A stretch of DNA of 64,000 bases from Bacteroidales bacterium (GCA_024413595.1 JAKSUC010000010.1:1-64000), one strand, 5' to 3'; shown: positions 1-8,023, numbered from the stretch's first letter. Made by a program: numbers and translations. The notes: generated by a model not told the origin, from the letters alone.

Positions 1-49
1 ACGCAAGATTTTCATTCTTGTAACACCGGTTCGATTCCGGTAGGGACTA
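1..49 (+). tRNA. tRNA-Glu (TTC), 3' part only
   Basis: The window opens inside a tRNA. An anticodon stem pairs 4-8 with 16-20 around a 7-nt loop at 9-15, with T at position 33 and anticodon TTC at 11-13. A T-arm pairs 25-29 with 37-41 around a loop starting TTCGA. The 3' acceptor strand AGGGACT (42-48) and an A discriminator follow, and CCA is not encoded. The D-arm and the 5' half lie before base 1. The anticodon reading is clear; the acceptor pairing cannot be checked here. Confidence 0.8.
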
Positions 50-52
50 CAG

Positions 53-83
53 AGGCTTACAGAAATGTAAGCCTTTTTCTTTT
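53..83 (+). terminator. Intrinsic terminator after the tRNA
   Basis: A perfect 8-bp stem (53-60 AGGCTTAC with 67-74 GTAAGCCT) with a 6-nt loop, followed by a T-rich run. Confidence 0.85.
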
Positions 84-132
84 TATGTAGTTATCATTTC
101 AGAAATAATCTTTTAAATAAAAATAAAAAAAT

Positions 133-247
133 GCGGAACTATTCAGTCCCGCATAAAATTAATTTGGTTAAATAATAATTGTAAATTGAATTTTATTTAG
201 AAGGTGGAATAACTTTATATTTGCCACTTAAATGCATGAATGCTATA
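133..247 (-). pseudogene. Detached 3' end and terminator of a GH8-type gene
   Basis: Read on the minus strand, 193-243 encodes AFMHLSGKYKVIPPSK and a stop. This nearly matches the last residues of the GH8 protein at 1913-3169 (FAFMHLSGKYRVIPPSK). The 3' flank, including the hairpin at 133-152, matches 1856-1912 with scattered substitutions. The single stem difference is still a G-U pair in minus-strand RNA. A stop codon lies upstream in frame, so this is a remnant, not a gene. It implies a former duplicate of the GH8 gene or a recombination between copies. Confidence 0.7.
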
Positions 248-412
248 GAGTCGTTTTGTCAACTTTTTGGTAATGGATATTGGTCAATAACAGATATTTC
301 AGTTTGAAAATTTTTATTATTTTAACTACAATTTCAAATTTGTTTTTTGGAATATGAGTTAATTTTTTTTAGCAAGGTGTAAGTTTTAATAAATCTAAGT
401 AATTAAAAATGC

Positions 413-439
413 CTCATTAATATTCATTTTATTAATGAG
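413..439 (-). terminator. Terminator of the 523-1440 gene
   Basis: CTCATTAAT at 413-421 pairs with ATTAATGAG at 431-439. On the minus strand it is followed by GC and then TTTTT. It lies about 85 bp past the stop of the upstream membrane-protein gene. Confidence 0.7.
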
Positions 440-522
440 ACAAATATTTTATAATGAATTTACAACTTGATAAAAAAATTCTCGGATAGTATAATTTAAT
501 CATTTGTAATGTTATCTATCTC

Positions 523-1440
523 CTAATTAAATTCATGAACTATAAAAAACAATATACTTCCAATAATAAATATAATTGACCAAATATATATTGTTGAATT
601 TTCGTCATCAGAATATTTTTCTCGCAAATTTTCTTTGTTTCCTTGTGTTACAAATTTGCTATTACATAAATAAGCAATTTTTATTGTATCGTTTCCTATA
701 TCTGCAATCAATGAAATATTAGAATTATTTTTTATATAGTTAAAAATTTGACGAGTATTATTACTATAATCTCCTATTTTGTTTGGATAATAATAATTGT
801 CAGCAAATTTTGATTTATATTTTTCAAATACGTCATTCATATTAATAGGAAGGCTAGAAACAAAATATAATTTATTTAAACTAATTTTATATTTATCACA
901 TAATAATGTACTATCAGATTCATAAGAATAGTTATAAATATTATGCCAACTTTGAGCATGTTTTCTATTTGCGCTAGAATATTCTTCAGTAGATGATTTT
1001 AAATATAATAATTCAGAAGAAAATAAGTCGTTATAATCTGTTATTGGTTTCCCTGAAATAAGTAGATTATCGATGATGTAAGTTTTACATGAATTATGAA
1101 AAGCATTTTCAAGACTTGCTTCGTCTTTTATTATTGGTGTTTTTTCAAAAAAATCATTAATTTCATTCTTATTTATAAAATAATTAATTAATATATATAC
1201 ATATAAGGCTAAAAATGGTATAAAACAACAAATGTTGAAAATTTTGTTTCCATGAACTAATGAATTTATAGTTTCAAAAATTCTTTCACATATTAAATAT
1301 GATAAACCTAAGGCAAAAATAATTATTCCAAAAATTTGACACATTATTTCGTGAACTGAATCATTAAAAAAATTGAAATATCCAGTAAAGAATAAGAGTA
1401 TTCCAATAATAATAAAACCAATTGCAATTTTAAATCTCAT
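523..1440 (-). CDS. Hypothetical multi-pass membrane protein
   Basis: A 305-residue protein I do not recognise. Strongly hydrophobic segments lie near residues 4-22, 33-50 and 67-88, with a fourth near 283-300. The roughly 190 residues between the third and fourth are polar and rich in Asn, Ser and Tyr, so this looks like a membrane protein with one large soluble loop. No catalytic motif was seen. It is monocistronic, with its own terminator at 413-439, and it lies between the two copies of the GH8 3' end, so it may have arrived with or between the duplicated segments. Codon use is extremely AT-rich, as in the other accessory genes here. Confidence 0.6.
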   Translation of the reverse strand: MRFKIAIGFIIIGILLFFTGYFNFFNDSVHEIMCQIFGIIIFALGLSYLICERIFETINSLVHGNKIFNICCFIPFLALYVYILINYFINKNEINDFFEKTPIIKDEASLENAFHNSCKTYIIDNLLISGKPITDYNDLFSSELLYLKSSTEEYSSANRKHAQSWHNIYNYSYESDSTLLCDKYKISLNKLYFVSSLPINMNDVFEKYKSKFADNYYYPNKIGDYSNNTRQIFNYIKNNSNISLIADIGNDTIKIAYLCNSKFVTQGNKENLREKYSDDENSTIYIWSIIFIIGSILFFIVHEFN

Positions 1441-1855
1441 AATTTTTTATTTGTTTATAATTTGTTGTATTGTTATAGTTTATGTTATTTTATTATTTTT
1501 TTACAATAATATCAAATAGTAAGAAAATTTACTTTAATATCTAATAAAGATAATCATATTATTTGAATAGTATCTATTAAATAGATTAGTATTTTCAAAA
1601 ATTCCATAAAAATAAAGTTAAAAAATAATATAAGAATTATTATTTGTTTGAAAAAATTGATTTTAGCTAATTTATTTTTCTTTGTAAGTATATTATATTT
1701 TAAAAGGAAGAAATTATAATGGGCAGATATATCAATCCAGAAACTGGTCTAAAGTTAAATTAGAAATTCAATATTGTAAAATGAGTTAATTTCCAAAAGA
1801 AGTAAATTTTTTTATATATTTAGTTTTAATTAAAAACTTTAATTACAATAAAAAA
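1441..1855. other. Gene-poor AT-rich gap with a 14-codon ORF
   Basis: No full gene. The only structure seen is at 1719-1763 on the plus strand: ATG after an AAAAGGAAG ribosome-site-like stretch, encoding MGRYINPETGLKLN and a stop. The opening resembles the start of Bacteroidales PD-(D/E)XK nuclease transposases (M[AG]RY[IL]NP). It may therefore be a stub of a degraded mobile gene, but 14 residues is weak evidence. Confidence 0.3.
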
Positions 1856-1877
1856 GCGGAACTAAAATTAGTTCCGC
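1856..1877 (-). terminator. Terminator of the GH8 gene
   Basis: GCGGAACTA pairs with TAGTTCCGC around a short loop, with a T run following on the minus strand, 36 bp past the GH8 stop. It is duplicated with changes at 133-152. Confidence 0.85.
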
Positions 1878-1912
1878 TAAACTTTGGTAAAATAATAATT
1901 GAAAATTGAAAT

Positions 1913-3169
1913 TTATTTTGAAGGTGGAATAACTCTATATTTACCACTTAGATGCATGAAAGCAAACAAACGAAGAAGTCCATCGTAATAAGCATCGAAA
2001 TAGCCATCTTCGAAAGGTTTGTTTTCACATTCCCACAATTCTTTTACAAATTCAATAGCGTGAGGATTTTTAGAAGCAAGAGAAATTGCTCCAATAGTAC
2101 CAATAAGTCCAACAGAGTGACGTAAAGCAGTTTTACCGCCAGCAGACATAGGACGTTCAGGAGTTGAACCATCAACATTATATTGATCTACAAAAGTTTT
2201 AACACCTTGTTTGTAGAAGAAATTTTGAATTGTGTTAGCATAATTTTGTTGCCATTCAATATCTTTACAAGCCCAAGAATAGTCAAGAGCAATATTCATA
2301 GGAACACGCCAAGAGTCATACATAAAAGATTTGCCCCAAGGGAAAGGTGATTTTTGAAGAGTTCCATCAAAATTGCAATTATCAGGATTTAAACCTGTTT
2401 CGCTATTAATACATTTATGAAGGAAAGCTCTACTGCTATCAGCGCAACTTTGCCAATATTCAGATCTTCCATCGTCAGCCCATTTAGCCCAAACTTCATA
2501 AAAAGCAGGCAAATGATAAGAAGGATCTGTATATTTACTACCAAAACCAGTTGGAACAAAAGTGATTAATCTAGTTTCGCGGTCAATAAGAGGAGTAACT
2601 TGTCCACCAGGTTTACTTTCCGAAAGGTTAAGAATTTTTTGAGCTTCAGCTTTATAATTAATACCAGTATTGTCACCCCAAAGATTAGAAGCAAAAATTA
2701 AAGAAGTAACAAAATAAAGTTCACCATCGCTAGCAGGCCCTTCTGCATTTCTTGTTCCATCAGTTTTGCAACTCCATGCAAAATAACCAGCCATAGGGCC
2801 ATCTTGATGTTGCATATAAGTTTTTGCCCAACGCCAAAGTTTATCAAAAATATCTTTTCTGTTCATTTGAACGGCAATCATCATTCCGTAAGACATGCCT
2901 TCAGTTCTTGCGTCATTGTTTTTGATATCAGAAATATACGCCATTGTGTCGTTTACTTCAAAATATATGTGTTTATCTTTAGAAAAGAAAACTTCATCAA
3001 AAACTTCATTAACTTTTTTGTCGATATCTTTTTGTTTGTAACCAGCTTCAAGAAAAACGTTTCGATATTTTCCAGTTTCAAAACCTCCTTGAGTGTTTGG
3101 CTGTTTCAATTGTCCGAACGACATGGTTGAAATTAAAGCCAATGAAAGTGTAATTGGTAATTTTTTCAT
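1913..3169 (-). CDS. Secreted glycoside hydrolase family 8 (exo-oligoxylanase type)
   Basis: A 418-residue protein with an N-terminal signal peptide (residues 1-20, ending SFGQ) and a full GH8 (alpha/alpha)6-barrel. The motif ARTEGMSYGMM contains the expected general acid at Glu90. Regions such as GYFAWSC, GPASDGELYF, WGKSFMYDSWR and SAGGKTALRHSVG resemble reducing-end xylose-releasing exo-oligoxylanases (Rex) more than chitosanases or cellulases. The likely role is trimming xylo-oligosaccharides in the periplasm or outside the cell, which suits the arabinose operon and GH9 gene in this window. The start is set by the signal peptide. It is monocistronic with its own terminator. Substrate is inferred from resemblance only. 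Confidence 0.88.
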   Translation of the reverse strand: MKKLPITLSLALISTMSFGQLKQPNTQGGFETGKYRNVFLEAGYKQKDIDKKVNEVFDEVFFSKDKHIYFEVNDTMAYISDIKNNDARTEGMSYGMMIAVQMNRKDIFDKLWRWAKTYMQHQDGPMAGYFAWSCKTDGTRNAEGPASDGELYFVTSLIFASNLWGDNTGINYKAEAQKILNLSESKPGGQVTPLIDRETRLITFVPTGFGSKYTDPSYHLPAFYEVWAKWADDGRSEYWQSCADSSRAFLHKCINSETGLNPDNCNFDGTLQKSPFPWGKSFMYDSWRVPMNIALDYSWACKDIEWQQNYANTIQNFFYKQGVKTFVDQYNVDGSTPERPMSAGGKTALRHSVGLIGTIGAISLASKNPHAIEFVKELWECENKPFEDGYFDAYYDGLLRLFAFMHLSGKYRVIPPSK

Positions 3170-3192
3170 TTTGTTATTATTAAGTGTTTTTT

Positions 3193-3200
3193 CAAAACTA
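3193..3200 (-). promoter_or_regulatory. Possible -7 box for the GH8 gene
   Basis: CAAAACTA on the plus strand reads TAGTTTTG on the minus strand, matching the Bacteroidetes -7 consensus TAnnTTTG 24 bp before the start. No matching -33 TTTG was found at the usual spacing. Confidence 0.35.
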
Positions 3201-3276
3201 AAATTAAATAAACATTTGTTTGATGTTAAAAAATGAATTTGGTTTAATTGTAATTGAATTTATTTTATAAAAAAAA

Positions 3277-3305
3277 AGCGAAATCAAAGAAATATTGATT
3301 TCGCT
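3277..3305 (-). terminator. Terminator of the 3329-3739 gene
   Basis: AGCGAAATCAA (3277-3287) pairs perfectly with TTGATTTCGCT (3295-3305) and is followed on the minus strand by a long T run. Confidence 0.9.
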
Positions 3306-3328
3306 TATATAATTAAGATAAATAATGA

Positions 3329-3739
3329 TTATTCTTTGTGAGTAGGAACGGTTGCAGAAAGAGTATTTCCTTCAATGTCAATATTGTCATAAATTGCTAA
3401 AACATAGAAATATACGTTGTAAGGTTCATCTCTAAATTTACATTCTTTTCTAGAATTTGCAGAGTCACCAGAACCAGAGTCTATTCTTTCCCAATTTTCT
3501 TCGTCATAAGAAAAAAATACTTGATAAAAAACACCTTCTTCAACTCTTTGACCTGTATGTCCATCTTCTAAATAAGCTTCACACCAATAAGTGTAATGAT
3601 CATTATGTTTAGAGTGTTTAAGATTAGAATGAAGTTCCCACCCATCAACAGAAACAATGTCGTCATCGTCTTTGTGACAAGAAACTAACACAAACATACA
3701 TAATAATAATGCTGATAATTTAAATGCAATTTTATTCAT
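3329..3739 (-). CDS. Small hypothetical lipoprotein
   Basis: 136 residues. Residues 1-21 form a lipoprotein signal with lipobox LVSC, followed by HKDDDD, an acidic tail that in Bacteroidetes often marks surface export (inference). The mature part has an alternating, beta-like pattern with YWCEAYLEDG and VFFSYDEENWERIDSG. No family recognised. It is monocistronic with a strong terminator and a possible -7 box at 3781-3788. Confidence 0.7.
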   Translation of the reverse strand: MNKIAFKLSALLLCMFVLVSCHKDDDDIVSVDGWELHSNLKHSKHNDHYTYWCEAYLEDGHTGQRVEEGVFYQVFFSYDEENWERIDSGSGDSANSRKECKFRDEPYNVYFYVLAIYDNIDIEGNTLSATVPTHKE

Positions 3740-3780
3740 AGTTAATTTTATTTTTAATTATATAAATATTTATTGTTTTG

Positions 3781-3788
3781 CAAATATA
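3781..3788 (-). promoter_or_regulatory. Possible -7 box for the 3329-3739 lipoprotein gene
   Basis: CAAATATA reads TATATTTG on the minus strand, matching TAnnTTTG, 41 bp before the start. The -33 box is not evident. Confidence 0.35.
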
Positions 3789-3901
3789 TTTAGTTTTTGA
3801 AAAAATAAAAAAGGTGAAAGCAAATAATAATGAATATTTACCTATAAAAATTAAGTTTTGATAATTTTGAAAATAAACAAAATATAACTTACTCTTTTCT
3901 C

Positions 3902-4384
3902 CTATTTTTGTTCAATTTCTTTGATCCATTTTAAGCAAATAAATAATGGAATTGAACCGAAAATACCAAAAGAACAATCAATTATTTGCCAATAAAAAGG
4001 AATTTCTCGAATATAACCACAAATTAACGCTAATGGAATGATTGATGCACAACAAACTAATCCCCAATAAAATACCAATTTGTTTTTTACTGGATTTTTC
4101 AAAGTTCCAGCAAACAAAAATGCAATCATAATATGAGCGTATGCTAACCAATCATAGCCATAAGCAATAAAAGGATATTTTATATTTATATCAGAAAAAC
4201 CATTGTTTGCAATTAAAATCCATGCTTTAATATTTAAATTTGGATTTTCAGAAATGTTTTGTATATCAAAAATATTACATAAAAAATTTAATTCTGTTTC
4301 TATAGGAAAAGCAGTAATTCCAGAAAGAATTAAAGCTATAATAAAAAATATAGTTAGGTATTTTATTTTATTAATAGTAGCCAT
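3902..4384 (-). CDS. Hypothetical four-helix membrane protein
   Basis: 160 residues with hydrophobic segments near 8-26, 78-96, 103-123 and 130-150. The loop between the first two is 50 residues long and probably extracytoplasmic. No enzymatic motif is visible and I do not recognise the family, although its compact, tryptophan- and tyrosine-bearing helices look like a conserved Bacteroidetes membrane protein. Its stop is about 160 bp upstream of the 3739 start, and its start is 14 bp from the stop of the upstream ATPase gene on the same strand, so the two may be cotranscribed. Confidence 0.6.
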   Translation of the reverse strand: MATINKIKYLTIFFIIALILSGITAFPIETELNFLCNIFDIQNISENPNLNIKAWILIANNGFSDINIKYPFIAYGYDWLAYAHIMIAFLFAGTLKNPVKNKLVFYWGLVCCASIIPLALICGYIREIPFYWQIIDCSFGIFGSIPLFICLKWIKEIEQK

Positions 4385-4398
4385 CTGTGAATATTAAT

Positions 4399-5685
4399 TT
4401 AAAAATTATCAACACAATAAAGAGGTATATTTGTTAACCAATCTTGTTCTCTATATAAAGACATTGAAAATCTAATTCCATGAAGTTCAGGATTTTTTTT
4501 AATAAAAGCATATAAACTTTTAGATTGTAAATTTTCAGATGCTTTCACTTCAATAGGAATAATTTTTCCACGTTGTTGAATAATAAAATCTATTTCACTT
4601 GTATTGCTTTCGTTTGACCAATAAAAAATATCAGTATCGTTAAAAAAATTAATTTGTTGCAACACATATTGTTCTGTTAATGCACCTTTATAATCTTGAA
4701 AAAGTTTATCACCATCGATAATTATTTCCGAAGGTAATTTACACATTGCAATTGTTAATCCTATATCTAACATAAAAATTTTAAATGCAGAAAAATCTTC
4801 GTATGCAGACAATGGTAAATGAGCTGATTTAATACGATTTACTTTATATATAAGACCTGCATCTTTTAACCATTCTAAAGCAAGTTCAAAATCTTTTGCG
4901 CGAGCACCTTTTTTTAAAAAGCCATATATAAATTTTTTGTTTTCTTTAGATAATTGTGCAATTATTGATTTCCAAATTAAACGAATTCTTGGAACTTCTT
5001 TAATCGGAGCATGTTTTGAAAAATCTTTATCGTATGTTTCAAGAATATTGTTTTGAATTTTTCTAACATATTCAAAATCTTGAGTTTCTATAAAAATTTT
5101 AACAGCTTCTGGCATTCCTCCTACGTAATAATATTTCTTTAAAAGTATTTCAAATTTATCTTTTACTGATGATATTAAATCATATTTTTTATTGATTATT
5201 AAATTTAGTAAGTCATTTTCGCCTAAAGCATCAAGAAATTCACAAAAATTCATTGGATATAGTTCTAAAAAATCAACTTTTCCAACTGGAAACGAGGCGT
5301 TTGGATGAATTCCAACGCCAAGAAGAGAACCTGCGGAAATTATATCATATTCAGGTGCTTTTTCTTGAAAATATTTTAAAGCTGTTACACCTTTAGGTGC
5401 TGATTGTATTTCATCAAAAATTAATAATGTTTCTGTGTCGATTTTTACTTTATTACGAATATTTATTGTTTCGATAATACGATCAATATCAAAGTCTTGC
5501 TCAAAAATATTATTTATAAATTCGTCGTCTTCAAAATTAATATAAACAAAATTTTTATAATATTTTTGACCAAATTCTTTCATTAGCCAAGTTTTGCCAA
5601 CTTGACGTGCTCCTTTGATAATAAGAGGTTTATGATTAGGAGTGTTTTTCCATTTTAGTAAGCCTTCAATAGCAAGACGATTCAT
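4399..5685 (-). CDS. AAA_14 / DUF4143 ATP-binding protein
   Basis: 428 residues. The Walker A motif GARQVGKT is at about residues 20-27 and the Walker B motif LLIFDEIQ near 86-93, within the AAA_14 domain. The C-terminal third has the DUF4143 signature (YKGALTEQYVLQQ, then FYWSNESNTSEIDFIIQ and IIPIEVKASEN), which is a PD-(D/E)XK-like fold with the acidic-ExK arrangement. Length and domain order match the large Bacteroidales family of orphan AAA/DUF4143 proteins, which is expanded in gut species and of unknown function. Three iterated palindromes lie 46-145 bp upstream of its start. Confidence 0.9.
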   Translation of the reverse strand: MNRLAIEGLLKWKNTPNHKPLIIKGARQVGKTWLMKEFGQKYYKNFVYINFEDDEFINNIFEQDFDIDRIIETINIRNKVKIDTETLLIFDEIQSAPKGVTALKYFQEKAPEYDIISAGSLLGVGIHPNASFPVGKVDFLELYPMNFCEFLDALGENDLLNLIINKKYDLISSVKDKFEILLKKYYYVGGMPEAVKIFIETQDFEYVRKIQNNILETYDKDFSKHAPIKEVPRIRLIWKSIIAQLSKENKKFIYGFLKKGARAKDFELALEWLKDAGLIYKVNRIKSAHLPLSAYEDFSAFKIFMLDIGLTIAMCKLPSEIIIDGDKLFQDYKGALTEQYVLQQINFFNDTDIFYWSNESNTSEIDFIIQQRGKIIPIEVKASENLQSKSLYAFIKKNPELHGIRFSMSLYREQDWLTNIPLYCVDNF

Positions 5686-5730
5686 ATTTTATAAATTATA
5701 TTTTTTACAAAAATAATAAAAATAATCATT

Positions 5731-5830
5731 ATTTACAAAAACTTCCTACAACTTTTTGTAAATATTCGCAAAAACACCACACGTCTTTTTGTGAATATTT
5801 ACAAAAACTCCCCACAACTTTTTGTAAATA
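5731..5830. repeat. Three tandem palindromes, 33-bp period
   Basis: Units at 5731-5765, 5763-5797 and 5796-5830 each have the form ATTTACAAAAA, a 10-12 nt variable centre, then TTTTTGTAAAT. The middle unit has TTCGCAAAAA opposite TTTTTGTGAA, so both arms changed while the pairing was kept. The array sits between the terminator of the 5882 gene and the start of the ATPase gene. It could be an operator array, a REP-like element or an RNA hairpin series in the ATPase leader. Confidence 0.85.
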
Positions 5831-5845
5831 TTATATACAAAAAAA

Positions 5846-5869
5846 GCTCAACATATTATTGTTGAGCTT
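5846..5869 (-). terminator. Terminator of the 5882-6469 gene
   Basis: AGCTCAACA (5846-5854) pairs with TGTTGAGCT (5861-5869). T runs flank it on both strands, so it may work both ways. Confidence 0.85.
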
Positions 5870-5881
5870 TTTATATTTTTT

Positions 5882-6469
5882 TTAGAAATTAAAATTCATA
5901 CCAGTCCAAGTAGCAGTTTTTTGTGGTTTGTTATAAAAACCGTAGATTATATTTTTGCCAGTTTTAGGAAGTTTGATAGAGTATCCTTTTTCTACAATAG
6001 GAACAAATTTTTCATAAAGATTTAAATCAGGTTCCATAGCGTTAGTAGCAGGATTGTAATCATAAAACAACAAACAAGCATTTTCATAATCACCTTCGCC
6101 ACTTTCATAAACATAAATAGCTAATAATTTATGACCATTAGTACGTTTCCAATAACAAGATTCAATGTAATTACTATATTGAACAGCCATGTCAATTTTT
6201 GCATATCCGTTTTGTGGTGCATAATCAATATAATACATACTATTATTGTAAGCATCTTTGTTTTTTAAATATTGATTAAAAGCATCCATAAATTCTCCGC
6301 CGAAATTGTCACCAAATGCTTTAAGCATATCTCCTATTCCAGCATTAGCTTTGGCATAAATAGTTGTTCCGTTTTGGTATTCGCCATTGTCAAGAACTGA
6401 CGATACTGTTTGCGCATTTACATTGAGTGCAAATATTGTTGCACATACAATTAATAATATTTTTCTCAT
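5882..6469 (-). CDS. Secreted hypothetical protein
   Basis: 195 residues beginning with a classical signal peptide (MRKILLIVCATIFALNVNAQ, cleavage after NAQ-like motif). The mature part is mixed alpha/beta, contains two short Lys/Asn-rich stretches, and ends KTATWTGMNFNF, a C-terminal aromatic strand. No recognised domain. It is monocistronic, with a terminator at 5846-5869. Confidence 0.65.
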   Translation of the reverse strand: MRKILLIVCATIFALNVNAQTVSSVLDNGEYQNGTTIYAKANAGIGDMLKAFGDNFGGEFMDAFNQYLKNKDAYNNSMYYIDYAPQNGYAKIDMAVQYSNYIESCYWKRTNGHKLLAIYVYESGEGDYENACLLFYDYNPATNAMEPDLNLYEKFVPIVEKGYSIKLPKTGKNIIYGFYNKPQKTATWTGMNFNF

Positions 6470-6615
6470 TTTTTATTATTTTTTATTATTTAAAAATTCA
6501 TTTATTTGTTGATAATTAACGTAAAAAATGAAATTATTTTTTTGATAAAGATATTAAATTTGATTGAAATCTAAGTTTGTTTTTGTATTCACTATGAAAT
6601 ATTATCAAAAAAATG

Positions 6616-6623
6616 TATTTTTG
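6616..6623 (+). promoter_or_regulatory. -7 box for the DUF3791/DUF3990 cassette
   Basis: TATTTTTG matches the Bacteroidetes -7 consensus TAnnTTTG exactly and lies 25 bp before the ATG at 6648. It also falls downstream of an earlier in-frame ATG at 6564, which argues for the later start. Confidence 0.45.
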
Positions 6624-6647
6624 TATTTAATATATAAAGAAATAATT

Positions 6648-6881
6648 ATGTTGCCATTATCTAAAGAAGAAATTTTGATGACTTTTGTGGCGTCATGTGT
6701 TGAGACTGTTGCTGAAAAATTAAATATTCCGTCAAAGGAAATATTAAATAGAATGATTAATGTAAATCTTATAGATGGATATATTTTGCCATGTTATGAA
6801 GTTTTACATTCAGAAAGTAGAGAAAATATAACTCAAGATATTATTAATTGTTTATTAAATTGGGAAAATCTAAAAAAATAA
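6648..6881 (+). CDS. DUF3791 protein, first gene of the cassette
   Basis: 77 residues from the ATG at 6648. An in-frame ATG at 6564 would add 28 basic and aromatic residues unlike the family and would start upstream of the probable -7 box. The pattern ILMTFVASCVETVAEKLN, then LIDGYILPCYEVLHSESRE, is typical of DUF3791, a small helical family found next to DUF3990 in Bacteroidales and Firmicutes. It is followed by the DUF3990 gene after 3 bp, so the two are translationally close. The suggested role, antitoxin or helper for the ADP-ribosyltransferase-like DUF3990 protein, is inferred from context. Confidence 0.75.
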   Translation: MLPLSKEEILMTFVASCVETVAEKLNIPSKEILNRMINVNLIDGYILPCYEVLHSESRENITQDIINCLLNWENLKK

Positions 6882-6884
6882 ACT

Positions 6885-7361
6885 ATGTTACTTTTTCATG
6901 GGGGAACTGAAATCGTTGAAAAACCATTATGTCATGTAGGTCGTCAAAATTTAGATTTTGGACAAGGTTTTTATTTAACTGATTTAAAAGAACAGAGTTT
7001 AAATTGGGCAATTAGACATGGAAAACTCAGAAACAAGAAACCTATTATTAATGTTTATTCGTTTGATAAAATATCTATACTTAATAAGTTTTCTTGCTTG
7101 ATATTTGACTCATATAATAAAGAATGGTTAGATTTTATAGTAAAATCAAGAAATTCAGAAAAACCTTGGAAAAAATTTGATTATATAGAAGGTGGAATTG
7201 CGGACGACAGAGTTGTTGATACTGTTGTGCTTTATTCATTAGGTTTACTGTCAGCAACTGATGCATTACAAAGACTTGCATTTTATTCTCCAAATAATCA
7301 GATATGTATTTTAAATCAAAATATTATTGATAAATATTTAAAATTTGAAGGTTATGAATAA
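6885..7361 (+). CDS. DUF3990 protein, putative ADP-ribosyltransferase toxin
   Basis: 158 residues. The N-terminus carries the family's hallmark: LFHGGTEIVEKP, then GRQNLDFGQGFYLTD and LNWAIRHGK. The order His-Gly, DFG-GFY-T and W-A recalls the NAD-binding core of H-Y-type ADP-ribosyltransferases. Toxin activity is inferred, not shown. The C-terminus (YSPNNQICILNQNIIDKYLKFEGYE) is the usual closing strand of the family. It lies between two DUF3791 genes and overlaps the second by 8 nt (ATGAATAA), an arrangement typical of toxin-antitoxin operons. A decayed second copy follows at 7679-8023. Confidence 0.75.
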   Translation: MLLFHGGTEIVEKPLCHVGRQNLDFGQGFYLTDLKEQSLNWAIRHGKLRNKKPIINVYSFDKISILNKFSCLIFDSYNKEWLDFIVKSRNSEKPWKKFDYIEGGIADDRVVDTVVLYSLGLLSATDALQRLAFYSPNNQICILNQNIIDKYLKFEGYE

Positions 7362-7596
7362 CGATATAGATATTATAAACAATAAAAAAGTACAGGATAT
7401 AATACTTTGGCATAGAATAGGTTGTATATCAGTTATTCTTGCAAAACAACTTGACGTTTCACCTACAAGAGCAATGCAAATATTTTATGATAGTGAGGTT
7501 TATGATAGATTTGTTGATAAATCTTCAATGTTATATATTTTTAATGATTATTATATTGCAGATGAGGTGATTATAAGTTTGAAAATAAATAAGTAA
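7354..7596 (+). CDS. Second DUF3791-like protein
   Basis: 80 residues from the ATG at 7354, whose ATGAATAA overlaps the stop of the DUF3990 gene. A TTG at 7345 is the only earlier alternative. The sequence pattern (VQDIILWHRIGCISVILAKQLDVSPTRAMQIFYDSEVYD and a short C-terminal helix) resembles the shorter DUF3791 subgroup that closes DUF3990 cassettes. Partner or antitoxin function is inferred from its position. Confidence 0.65.
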   Translation: MNNDIDIINNKKVQDIILWHRIGCISVILAKQLDVSPTRAMQIFYDSEVYDRFVDKSSMLYIFNDYYIADEVIISLKINK

Positions 7597-7678
7597 ATTT
7601 TTAAAATAAAATTTCTTATAAATATTGAGCAAAAATAATATAGATTAGGAATAAAATTTATAACGAAATATTGGATTT

Positions 7679-7822
7679 TTTTCAAGAGAACAATTTTGGT
7701 CATTTGCTAAATTCAAGTATACAACCCACCAAATTAATTTCGCTACAGAAAGAGCTTTAAAATGTATCAAGTTTATAAATCTCAAAATGTTGAAAGATGG
7801 AGAAAATAATAAGAGAAGATAA
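7679..7822 (+). pseudogene. C-terminal remnant of a second DUF3990 gene
   Basis: An open stretch of 47 codons reading FSREQFWSFAKFKYTT, then HQINFATERALKCIKF. This corresponds to the last strand-helix part of DUF3990 proteins (compare NNQICILNQNIIDKYLKF in the intact copy). No start or N-terminal HGG/GFYLT part remains upstream. Confidence 0.55.
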
Positions 7823-7825
7823 AAA

Positions 7826-8023
7826 TCTAATGACCTATTTTTTGTATGTAGTTTGATAGAATATATTGGTCGTAAAACATTAAACGAAAGAGGTTTTATT
7901 GTTAATACACTTGGTAAAGAAGAAATTTTAAAAATATATGATTTAGCCGAAGTTTATCATTGTTTCCAAATACTATTATCATTAATTTTCTCAATAATAA
8001 AAATAAGTTTTTTTCAAAAATAG
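7826..8023 (+). pseudogene. Remnant of a DUF3791-cassette third gene
   Basis: In frame it reads SNDLFFVCSLIEYIGRKTLN, then ERGFIVNTLGKEEILKIYDL and AEVYHC, before running into unrelated residues and a TAG. The IEYIGRKT...VN.LG...YDLA.VYHC pattern is one I associate with the larger companion proteins of DUF3990 cassettes in Bacteroides. The start and C-terminal half are missing, so this is the tail of a decayed duplicate cassette. Confidence 0.5.

Noticed and set aside
5731-5830. Possible short CRISPR array
   Set aside because: Only three units, each itself palindromic, with the variable parts (10-12 nt) in the middle of the hairpin. No cas genes and no 20-40 nt spacers.
6564-6647. 28-residue extension of the first DUF3791 protein
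   Set aside because: Unlike the family and placed upstream of the likely -7 box.
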